From Anaeramoeba flamelloides (Eukaryota; Metamonada; Anaeramoebidae): a stretch of DNA of 64,000 nt. Positions within the stretch are counted from its first letter, which is position 1. Every line of letters begins with the position of its first letter. The notes beneath the pieces are model-generated. The model was not told the origin of the DNA and did not search any database. It worked only from the letters and a program-made list of their open reading frames with translations. Made by a program: the position numbers and the translations under genes. Location: contig JANTQA010000051.1 of NCBI GenBank assembly GCA_027625915.1, forward strand, positions 5,580,501 to 5,644,500, in the 5' to 3' direction. Below, piece after piece: positions 49,301-59,900 of this stretch.

Positions 49301-50534
49301 TTAAAAGCTCCCAATAAAGCCAAACCTAATTAAAAATTTCAATTGACAAACCAAAAATCACAATTTTTTTTATTACTTAACTTCCATTATATTCGTCTTA
49401 GACTCTTCAATTCAGATTCCAGAAAAAAAAAAAATAAATTGCCAAAAATTACCTTTTTGTTCCACTATTAAAACTCTACCAAACCGAAAATCAATCTGAT
49501 AAGAACCAGAATAAAATGTTACCACACACCCAATACAAGATAAGGTTTTTTCTTGTTTCAGGGATTGTATGCCTTAAAACAGTTGAGTAACAAAAGTTTT
49601 AAAAATTGTTTCCATCAGGTTGTTTGGTAAACTCATTACAAGATGTTTGAATAACACTTGATAAAACTTTGATTCATTGCTTTTTTAAAACAGCTATTCT
49701 GTTGGATTTGAAAGTTTAATTGGAAAAGAAGATGACTTGTAACGGAGACCAATTGATCTTGTTTTTATGAGTTGAATAAAGGATGAAAAGAGAATTATTG
49801 AAAAGGCAATTTTATCAGCACTTTATTTAACTTTTTCAAATTTTCTCTGAAAATGCTTTCAAACATAAAAAATGGTAAAAAAAAAAAAATATTGTAAAAA
49901 GGAAAAAAAGAATAAAGAAAAATCTAAAACGAAAGGAGGAATTGCTTCTTTAAAATAAGTATAACTCAAATTTTTTCATGTTTGTTTTTTTAAAAATATT
50001 CTTGTTATTGAATAAAAAATGAAAAAGAAAACTCTTTGATTTTTGTTGTTGTTTTAGAAGAAAGGAAAATAAATTTTTTATTCCAAAAAAAGAAAAGAAA
50101 ATTAAAATAAAATAAAAAAAAGAAAGGCAAAGTAAACATACGTTTTGTCCTTTTAAGATTGAGTTCCTAAAGGTTAAAAGTTGAGTAATTTTTCCCTGAA
50201 GAAATAAATGATCGATCACATTTTTGGAAAACAATAGCTCTTTTAATAGATACCTCCAACCAATTAACACCGACTCAATTTCAGACAGCAGCTCTTCTTG
50301 TTCATAAGTCTTTTTGTTTTCATTGTTTTTGGTTTTTGAAAAGACTTGAATGAAATTGGAAGGGAAAATTCCAATCTTTGATGTTGCGAAAGACTTTCCT
50401 CGGAACCATCCTGCTGTCTCTTCAGTGATGCTTACCCTTTCACCAGAAGTTAAAGACATCTGATACTTGCCTCCTGATTTAAAATTATATAAAGCATACC
50501 CTTTTTTTGAAACACTTTGCCAGATGTTTGTCAT
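40675..50534 (-). CDS. DOCK-family Rac/Cdc42 exchange factor with N-terminal SH3 (DOCK1-like), two exons
   Basis: Exon 1 (50142-50534) and exon 2 (40675-45768) join in phase 0 (GTATGT donor, AAAAAG acceptor) into 1828 residues, close to the 1865 of human DOCK180. Residues ~10-65 are an SH3 domain with ALYNF, GWFRG and GIFPSNFI. Then comes the helical region seen in DOCK180. RRPFGCGVVKL at ~292-302 is a family landmark. The DHR-1/C2 domain, ~398-524, reads DDFYLYLEKGEFP and LVYYHNSTPVWNE, and in the family binds phosphoinositides. The long armadillo-like middle contains poly-Asn and Ser/Asp inserts. The catalytic DHR-2, ~1390-1825, has YTEAA-like FTEAANTLLLYSDML, YRVGFFGKGF and NGVIDAAVNGG, the helix carrying the nucleotide-sensor valine. 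It lacks the proline-rich tail of DOCK180. SH3 presence suggests an ELMO partner, as in the DOCK-A/B subfamilies. It should drive actin protrusion or phagocytosis through Rac. The frame also runs open 31 codons above the first exon-2 ATG, which supports the splice. Confidence 0.95.
43255..43310 (-). repeat. Asn-coding AAT triplet microsatellite in DOCK exon 2
   Basis: An ATT run on the plus strand codes for a dozen or more asparagines, split by one isoleucine, within the armadillo-like middle of the protein. It keeps the frame. Confidence 0.95.
46596..47145 (+). mobile_element. TIR element family X, copy 3 (550 bp)
   Basis: TA on both sides. The left end is AACTAAAATTTAAAATTATT and the reversed right end is AATTCCAATGAAAAATTTT, more eroded than in copies 2 and 4. 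The internal core (TTTCGTTCGATCGAAAT, TTGATGGTATCTAACCATTTG-type text and CTCCAAAATTTTTAACACACCC) is shared with all family members. Confidence 0.8.
47926..48294. repeat. Near-perfect 95-bp inverted repeat (179-bp spacer) in DOCK intron
   Basis: The arms 47926-48020 and 48200-48294 are reverse complements with a single mismatch (GGTATACC against GGCATACC). The spacer shows no matching repeat. The high identity in such AT-rich, otherwise diverged DNA implies a recent event or ongoing gene conversion. Confidence 0.95.
48933..49587. mobile_element. Long-TIR fold-back element in DOCK intron
   Basis: The outer arms (about 48933-49135 and 49371-49587) pair over roughly 200 bp at perhaps 75%. Matching blocks are CTGTTTTAAAG, GATTATCTTGTATTAGG, TTATTCTGGTTCTTA and AAAAAGGCAATTTTT. 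An inner GTGAAGAG block is duplicated on the left. There is no coding frame and no clear target duplication. Confidence 0.7.
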
Positions 50535-52392
50535 TTGTTGGGTAAATAATTTATAATAAAACTAATCGGCAAAAAAAGTGAAAAAAATAAATTCTTCATT
50601 TTTAGCGAATTAGAATATTTTTTTGTTTTTCAAAATACCAGTTTATCTTAGATTGGAAATTACAAAACAAAGGAGTAAAATGTTATTTTTTGGATAAAGT
50701 TAAAATAAAGTTAATTTTTCGGTTAATAATAAGAGTTTGTTTACAGGAAGAATTAGAAAATAAAAAGTATATTGTCCTTGGGTTAAATCACATTAGGGAG
50801 CCATGGTTCAAAGTTATCTTAAAAATCATTAGTCAAGTAATAATATTTGTTGATCTTATCAATTGAAAATAATCCTTTGTATTAGCAAAAAATTCCAAAC
50901 AATTTCAGAAAAAAATTTTGAATTTTAAGAAAAGTTTAAAGACAGAATTATTACTATTTAGGCTACAAAGTTGCAAAAATATCTTTCTGAAGTTTGTTGC
51001 AAAATGTGGATTAGTTGGTAAAAAACTCGAAGTTTTTTTTACAAAAAATAAATAATTAACTAAATGATTCTTATGACTTCGTATTTCTGAAATATTGGAA
51101 ATATATTGATGTTACAATTAGCTTTATAAAAATGAAACAATATTCTCAGGAAACTTTTGGATGTTCTGTAGATAATTAATGAGTTAATCTTTGAAATCGA
51201 ACAATTGAAACAATAGTTACTTTTGGAACATTTTTAAATCTTAATTATTAAACACCAGAATACTATTACATTGGGATCTATTTTTAGAGAGAAAAGGAAT
51301 TTTAAAAAAATATTATTTTCCGAAAATCAAAGGTATCTCATCATTTCAAAAGTGAATGATTTATAATATTTAAATTTATTTGTTCTTGAATACTAACAGA
51401 ATATATTTTATTTTCAATTTATTTTTTCAGGTTACTCACAATTTTGGAAATCGGGTTGATTATTAAATATCCATTGCATTATTATAGTTATTTGATCAAG
51501 AATTTATGAAATTCGGCAATGAACTATTTAAAGTTATGTTTAAAAAAAGTAATTTGAGGTAATAAAATATATATTATTTCCAATGTTAATTTTTTTTTTT
51601 TCTGTTTTTTTTTTGATTCTTACCTTTAAATAAAACATAATTTTATTTTATTCCGTTTTTTCCGAGAATGAATCTTCTTTATATTGGGAAGAAGAGTAAC
51701 AAAGGAAAATGATCAAGTAATTACTTGATAATACTGAAGAGACTAAAACATAAAAGTATTAAAAACTTGAAAATAAAAAACGAAAAACCCAATGTAAAAA
51801 ACCGGCCAAAAGTTTGAAGCAAATCAGATCAAAAAAGAAAAAAGAAATTACAACAATTAAACAACTGATCCAAAAATGAACATTCATGATCAATTATCAA
51901 ATTAAATTAAATCAACCGAAAGTATCTTGACTGTGATTTTGGGATTTTCTTAATTAAAGATAGCATGATTTTTTTTTAATTGATTTTTTACAAATTGTTT
52001 CTGAACAACTCTATTTATTTTTCTTTTTTCTTTATTCTTTTTTTTTTTGTTTTCAATTTTTTGTTTTTTGCTTTTTAAACATAAAAAAAAGATTGTGTAT
52101 TTCTGACCATTGAACAATTGTGAAATCTATGATTTTATGCTTAAATTTTCTAAAAGTAAATTTAAGTTAAAGGATTCTTAGAGTGTAATTTACACTTCTT
52201 CTATCAATAATAAAAATAATAAAGCAAAATTTTGGGATTATAAAAAAAAAAATGCCTCACTTTTTCGGAAATAAATTATCTCTCAACAGAATAAACACTT
52301 AATAAATATAAAAAAAAATTAATTAAATAATGATTATTTTTGTAAAAAATTTTAGGAACAAAATGAAGAATAAAGAAAATAAAAACGAAAAA
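50535..52392. other. Intergenic stretch between DOCK start and second RasGEF end
   Basis: 1.9 kb, no gene. It contains an orphan family Y right end (about 51350-51472, ending TTACTCACAATTTTGGAAATCGGG) and, at about 52125-52225, a block matching 14.66-14.76 kb (ATTTTATGCTTAAATTT and TAATTTACACTTCTT). Confidence 0.6.
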
Positions 52393-53929
52393 TTAGTGTT
52401 TCCATAATTCATCTTTTGAATGAGTATTAATTGGTTCTCTTCTTAAACTAATTTTTAGTAATTTTTTTTCTGTTGTTTGGCACAGTTTTTTCTTAAAAAG
52501 TTGTTGCACTTGTGTAATGATATAAAAATTATATCTAGATTGTTGATAATAATTAATTTGTTGTATGATTTGATACAATTGTTTCCTTTTTTGAAAGTTT
52601 ATTAAATTATCAATATAATTTTCATAAGACTCTGACACCAATGAAAGGTCATTCAAAAAAACAGCCAAATAGGGTACTATGGGCAATCTGGTATTGTTTA
52701 AATTCTTTCTATACCTTTTGAAGTTGGTGCCAAAAGACATCAGCTCCTGGTATTCGGTTAGTGTTTTCAAATATGTTTTTGGGACCTCATTGAAGGTTTT
52801 TTGCAATCGAATCACCGAAGGAGAAGAAAACGCGCCGATTATTGCCATCAGCGAATCAAAATTATGAATTTTTAACAAATATTGAGCAATTTTTATATAT
52901 CGAACCATTTTCAATGATCTACTTTTGATTGACTTGGGGCCTATCATTTGCTCTTGAGAGTATTGAACAAATTCATTAAACTTTTTAATAAAATACACGA
53001 TATTATTGCCCTTTTTATTGGAATCGGTTTTCTTCCAATCTTGGGAAAGAAATTCATGAGATTTAATACTCCGGAAAAGACTATGGAAATAAATGGTAAG
53101 TTGTCGGCCAAATTCAACATAATCTAAATGAGATAATTTTAAATATTGTGTAAATAGGGTCTTGGGTATTCTAACATCAGGTGGTGGATGTTTAAAGACT
53201 TTGGCTGTGTTAATAACAATTCCTTCATTTTTTTTTTTGATTGTATCATTGATTTTATTTGCAAACTGTGGGTAATCTTTCGCTACTTGCTTTTCTAAAA
53301 ACGCTTTAATATCACAAAGTATTTTTTGATCTAAGACATTTGTTGATGATTGGATCCATGCGTTGATGATTGTTAATACCCTTAATTGGATGATACCTTT
53401 TTTTTGTTTCCACATTTTTTTATTTTGTTTAATGATTCTTTGTGGAACATTATATCGTTGAATTAACTTTGATAAAAAATGCTCTGACTTTGTAAATGTT
53501 TGGTATGTTAATAAAATGATTTTATTAAATGTAGAATCGGTTGCGTGCTCCCATGATAACCTTTCAATCAATTTATTTAAGGTTGCACCAAATAAATTTT
53601 CTGAAAAATTATTTTGAAAATTTATTTTTTTATTGATTTCTAAATCTGGACTTAAAAATTGAATATTATTTTCATCATCCTCCAATTGATTCCATATATT
53701 AAGATCATTTTGTATTTTAAATTTTAATCCTAAATCATTTGCAACCATTTCAAAATTATTTAATTTTTCTTTTTTGATTATTTCATTATTATTTTCTTCG
53801 GTGTGGATAATAATATTAAATAATTTGTCAGTTTCATTTAAAGCAGTTGTTAATAAATTCTTTAATCTATTCGGTTGGAAGTTGATTTGTTTTTCTATTT
53901 AAATAAAAAAAAATAGTGTTTTATTTTAT

Positions 53930-53966
<37 letters not shown>

Positions 53967-56900
53967 AATTTGAAGAAAATTTAATATAGTTGATGTTGTT
54001 TCAAAAAAGTGTATAAACCAATGGGTTTTTATTTATTGTTAAGAATAAAACGAAATAATCATTTAATCTGGTACCCTAATAAAAAATTTTTTTATAACAT
54101 CTATAAAACTTTTTTTATAACAAAATTTCCTTTCATATTTTGATTATTTCAATATTTTTTAAATAAATATTCTTATAACGTGCTTATAACATGTTACAAT
54201 TTTTATAACACTTTTTATAACAAACATTTATGTTATAAAAGTTGTTATTATAAAATTTTATAACATTTAAAACGTTTATAACACCTTTACAACACGTTTA
54301 TAACATGTTATAAAAAACTTTTTTTATTAGGGTAAAGAGAGAATTTTGAAGTGACTAAATTTGTGACTTCCCATTCAAAGAGCGTCTAAAATAGACATAA
54401 TCATTAAAAGTATTTGAAACTTAATTTAGTTTTGTAAAAAAAAGAGAAAATGTTTTTTTTTTTTTGGAAAAAGTGTGAAGAGAACAGCCAATTATCTAAG
54501 AATAAAGTTATTTTATTGTATATATTTTGAAAACATTTATTTGGCTAAATTGAGAAATGTCTAAGTATTTATGTATTTTTTGTATTTGTAGAATATAAAA
54601 ATTGTCTATACAAATGGTTTCCCATAAAATGGTTTAAAAATTTCAAATTTTATAATCGATGTGATTTACTACAATTAATATATTTTATTTTTACTCTTTA
54701 CAGTAAATTGCCAGATATTTTTAAAGTAAATGTATTTAGTTTTTCGAAGATATATGGGAAATAAAGAATATTAAGTATAAATGTTGTTAAATCCTTTACT
54801 AGAATCCAATTTTTGTGTACAGTCAGTTTCACTTTTAAGGCACAAACTTTCAACACAATTTAAGGCACAAAAAGCTCTAAAAATTAAGGCACATTTTTTT
54901 CGAATTCTTTTTTTTTCAAAAATTATTTTACTAAAACCCATTCCAAAAATTTGTACCCACCCAAAATCAAAAATAGGCAAAAAAAAACCCAATTTATTCT
55001 ATTTTTCCAAAAGTAATATTGAACCACATTTAAGTTACCCATTATTAATGTTTTTATAAGTGATCATTTTAATCCAAATAAAAGAAAAAAATATAAAACG
55101 AAGAAAAAAAAATCTGTGTGTCCAAAATGATGAAACAAGCAAAAAACAAAAATTATATTGATAAATTTGTTGAAATTTCAATCAACAATTGTTGATCGAT
55201 CAAATGATAAGATACTATCAATCAATTGTATGTGATTTTTCTAATTCAACAAACTCAACACTAAACCTTCTATCAACCATATAAAAAAATTTCCAGATCT
55301 AACCAAACAGGTTATGTAACTGAAAAAAAGGAAACTGAAAACAAAACAGAAAAGACAAAAAATCAAATTGTTTGTAAAATCAAAATTCTTTCCAAATTGG
55401 AATGTAAAATACAGTATTGTTATTCGTTCAATTGTTTTATACTGTGTCCAAATTTTTGGAATTGAGTTTAGTATCCGAATTTTGTGCTTTAATTTGTAAT
55501 TTTTTTTGTGCCTTAATTGTCATTCAATGTTTGTTATTTAAAAACAGTACTCACTACAATACAGATTATGAGAACAGGTAGTTTGCCCTCGATTTGCTCA
55601 GTTGTGATATTAAATGGGAAAATGGTATCAAAAGGGGGCATTTTGATGTAACAAAAAATTATTATTCATCTTTTTAAAAGACTTCATGAATTCACACACT
55701 GGGTACAAAGCATCGTTTTGGGGCTTGTTGCAAATTACACACACTTCCATATGAACAAAAATGTCTCCAAATTTTAAATCTTCTTTACAATTATTTAATT
55801 TCAGGAAACACTTCTTTCATTCTTTCAGTTTCAAAAGATTTTATTAATTTAATTAATAGTCTCCCTAATTTAAGAAACTCAGTGATATTTTTATCTTTTC
55901 TTCTGCTTTTTATTTTTATTTTTTTATTTTAGGTTAGAATACTCCCAAGACAATCGATTGTTTATTTATTTTTATAATTCTTGTTTGATTTAAAAATTAA
56001 ATGTATTTGTCAGTAATAAATAATAACTATCAATTTTATTAAAATATCATTTGTTTGCCCTAAAATAATTTTCCCTAAATTTACTTGGTTATGATGAATA
56101 TAAACAAAATTTAATAATAAAAAAAAAATAAAAAAATTACTTTGTATTTTTTTTAGAAGAAACTCGACAGTGCCATTCATTCTTTTTGATACAAAATATT
56201 GTATTATTAATTGTTGAATATCTTCTTTTTTTAGTTGAATGGAAATGTGATTTTTAGTTGCGCCATAAAGATGAGAGAAGGTTATTGCCCTTCTCTGTGG
56301 TTTAATTCTATCCAAAAAATCTGAATATTCTGGATGTAATTTAAATACACTATTTTTCCAATTACTTTTGTCAATTTTATCATTAGGTTTTAAAACTATA
56401 GTATATAATTTTCATTGAGCATTTATAAATTAATATATGTGTTTATTTATTTAAAAAAAAACAACAAAGAATAGAAGTAAAGCAGTGAAGAAGTAAAGAA
56501 GAAGAAAAGAATGAAAAATAAAAAAAAAAGGGGTGGATTACTAGAATTCACTTGAATTTTATGTTTTGAAACACCTGCTTTTAGATCCATTATTTTTTTC
56601 TTCATTTGAATCAAATCATTTTTCATTTTTTTAATTTTTTCTTTGGAATTTTTAATTTTTTCAAAAGAGAAAGTATCAGAATACCCAAATTGTTTTAATA
56701 TTTTTTTTTTTTTTTTATTAATTCGTTTAACTTGATCTGCATGGTTTTGTAATATTTTTTTTTTTTCAACTTTTTGATTTTTTGATTTTGTTTATTTATT
56801 TTTTATTTTTTTTAGAAAGAATTTTGAAGAAGAGTCAAAAAATTAAAGAATGAGATTTATATTTAATAAAAATGAAGAAATTTTGATTTAGATTGTGATT

Positions 56901-59900
56901 GTTTTATTTCTTTTTTAATTTTTAATAAGAATTATATTAAAGATCCCTTATTAGTATAATTATTTTTATTTTTATTCAATTTTGAGTTTTTTTGAGAAAC
57001 TCAAATTCAAAAATAAGAGCTCAAAAAAAATTCATAATAAATATCAAATATTTATTATCCAAAGTTTATTGTTTCTATTTTATAACTAAACTAAATTCCA
57101 AAAATTTTGACACAGTTTAAAACAATTGAAAGAATAACAATACTGTATTTTACATTCCAATTTGGAAATTATTTGATTTTACAAACAATTTGATTTTTTG
57201 TCTTTTTTGTTTTGTTTAAATTTTACTTTTTTTCGAATTACGAAATCTGTTTCGTTAGATCTCGAAATTTTTTTCGATGGTTGATAGAAGGTTTAGTGTT
57301 GAGTTTGTTGAATTAGAAAAATCACATACAATTGGTTGATGGTATCTTATCATTTGATCGATCGATCATTGTTGATGAAATTTCAACAAATTTACCAATA
57401 CATTTTTTTTTTTACACGGATGACCTAATTCTAATAATGAAATCGAGCTCAGAATACAATTTTTTAAGAATATTTAAGGATAAATGTCTACCCCATGATA
57501 GAGAAATATGGCCTTACGGTAAATGACCTTAAAATTGAACGATCGACAGTTCTGAAGAAGATCAAATACCTAGGAATACGGATCTACAAAAAAGAACATA
57601 TAAAGAAAAACCTAGAAAAGGCAAAAGATAACTATCAAAAAAGTGTTTATATTTATGCAAATGAAAAGTTATCAAATGCACTCAAAATACAACTTTTCAA
57701 AGCAATCATACTACCCCAAGTTCTATATGGTTTAGACATATTCAATCTAACCAAGACAGATATAAAAGATATAGATACTTAACAAAAAAATAAAAAATAC
57801 AATAAAAATTCAAGTGGGCACCCCTACGGATATTCTCAAATGGGAAACCAGGTTAGAACCCACTCAATATATGATCCTAAAATGGAAAGCTAATTTCATA
57901 AAGAAATTAAAACACCTAAATCTGGATCGCCTAGCTGAAGACCTAACACTGGATAAAATTGAAGGTATTGATTGAGGAAAACATGGGGAAAATTGAAATA
58001 AAGAAAAAACTTCATCAATTCCACATAAAATCAATACAAGATAAAGTCAATTCATCCAAAGGAGATGAGAACTGGAAACTAAAGAAATACCTAAATATTA
58101 GCCAGTTCCCAGAAAACTTTTAAGGGAAAAACAGCCATACTTAAACTGGAAAACATCAACTACATTATTCAAACTCAAATCCTTTTGTAATGAATTGAAT
58201 AGATACACATATAAACTATCTTTCATAATAATTGGCCCATTAAAAATCAAATTTTAAATAAAAATATTTTTAATAATTCAAGTTATCTATTATAATATGA
58301 AAATTTAGATTTTAATATTCAATACTATACTCAAGAGATATTTATTTTTTGTCTAAAAATAAAAGAGAAAAATAAAAAAAACTGTTAAAAAAAATTGGGG
58401 CATTTATTTTGAATGAAGCATTACATGAAAAATAGACAATTTAAATAAGTAAAAAAACCCATTTATCGATTCTCCTTCGATTTGAATAACTAAATCTAAT
58501 CTCTTTTTCATATTTGAAACCAAATTTTTCATTAATTCATCTGTTACTTCTTTCAAATTTTTCATTTTCATTTTCCATTTTAACAAAACACTTTTGAAAA
58601 AATAAAAAAGAGAAAAAATGATTTATTTGCAAACTTTTCATTGTGAGAGGAAAAACTTCAAAACGATACAAAAGCAATCCATTATTCAAATGTAAGGTGG
58701 GCCATTTATTATGAAATTTAGTTTAGATGGGAAAAGAGAGTAAATTCCAAATTATGCCCATTCTTTAACAAAAAAATTGATGACATAGACCACTTTATTT
58801 GGGACTGTGGAAAATATGAGAGAACCAGAAAACACTGGAAAAAACAAATCAGAAAAATAAAAATTTTTGACTATAGCCTAATAGTCAAAAAAAACACAAA
58901 TGGATTATTGAGGAAAATGAACATAAAAGAAATCTATTACATTACCATAGAATATATTCTGACCAACACGACTCAACACACAATTAGGAAAAAAGAGTTC
59001 AAGACAAAATAAAACCTATCAACAAATTCACTTAAATACATTTGAATCAAAAGACTTCAAGTCTCTCACAACAATTATTTTAAACCTCTTTATTTTTTCC
59101 ACTCTTCATTCTTTTCTTTCGATCATTTTTTTCATAACTTCTTCATTTTTACTTTTTCTTGTTTTAGAAAACTAAATTAAGATTCAAATACTTCTGATGA
59201 CTGTATCTATTAGATACTCTTTGAATTAGAATTCTTAAATTAAGTCACTTCAAAATTCTCTCTTTAACAGATTAGATGAGGTTTCATCTAAACCTTAACA
59301 ATAAATCCAAATATATTTTTTTGTTTTGACCATCTCCAAAATTTTTAACACACAGATAATTTATTAGTATTGATAATTATTTATTTTTTTGTTTTGTGAG
59401 TATTGTAATTTATAAACAAGTATTAACATTTCAGTTAGTGAATGGTTCTAATTTGGTATTTCTTCTAGAATTGATTAAATAAGAATTTTTTTTTTTTAAA
59501 TCGAATTTTGGTGTGTTTTAAAATTTTGAATTTGGGTTTATTATGAAACTTTACGTAAAAATTTTTATTTATTAATTGAAAATAACAGTAATTACAATTT
59601 TCTCTCCAAGTTCAATAAGCAAGACGAAATTAAATTTCTAAAAATATCAAATATAACAAGTGATGTAGATCTGAAAAATATAGCATCATTTTTTATATTT
59701 TTTCTAATATTTTTTCTTTCGCGAAAAATAACATTTATAAGTGACATTTTAAAGATCCTTGGTTTTTTCAACTAATACCGATAAAAATCAAATTACCATA
59801 ATCAAAATTTTATCCCAAAGTCCAATAAGCAAGAGACTTAATTAAATTTTTTGAAATATCATTTCTAATTGATTTTGGAAAAGATCTTTGTCTTTTTTTT

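Larger units (their letters stand above)
45769..50141 (-). other. 4.4-kb DOCK intron
   Basis: It separates the SH3 exon from the rest. It carries a family X element, a nearly perfect 95-bp inverted repeat and a long fold-back element, plus A/T-run filler. No exon-like frame was found inside. The acceptor is preceded by an A run instead of a pyrimidine tract. Confidence 0.85.
53895..56140 (-). other. 2.2-kb intron 5 of the CAP-Gly RasGEF gene, with nested elements
   Basis: Donor GTAATT and acceptor AAATAG bound it. It contains a TA/TG microsatellite (53929-53966), a LINE tail broken by a TTATAAC-rich MITE, and an M2 MITE broken by a family X element. Repeats account for about 1.2 kb. Confidence 0.7.
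57089..59538 (+). mobile_element. TIR element family X, copy 5, split by a LINE
   Basis: The left part (57089 to about 57411) starts AACTAAATTCCAAAAATTTTG after TA. The right part (about 59313-59538) begins at CCATCTCCAAAATTTTTAAC and ends GAATTTGGGTT before TA. Both parts match the 46.6-kb copy, and the break falls inside its central T-rich stretch. Confidence 0.88.

Noticed and set aside
54074-54332. TTATAAC motif series considered as a CRISPR-like array
   Set aside because: Motifs are in both orientations with irregular spacing, the block has TIRs and TA target sites, and the genome is eukaryotic.
56542-56626. RasGEF gene starting at ATG 56626
   Set aside because: Kept only as the alternative model: the frame is open and coiled-coil-like for 47 more codons upstream to an AG in the right phase, so this ATG is probably internal.
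57332-57526. Single open frame linking family X text to the LINE YxDD motif
   Set aside because: The first part is family X sequence read by chance; the LINE begins only near 57412.
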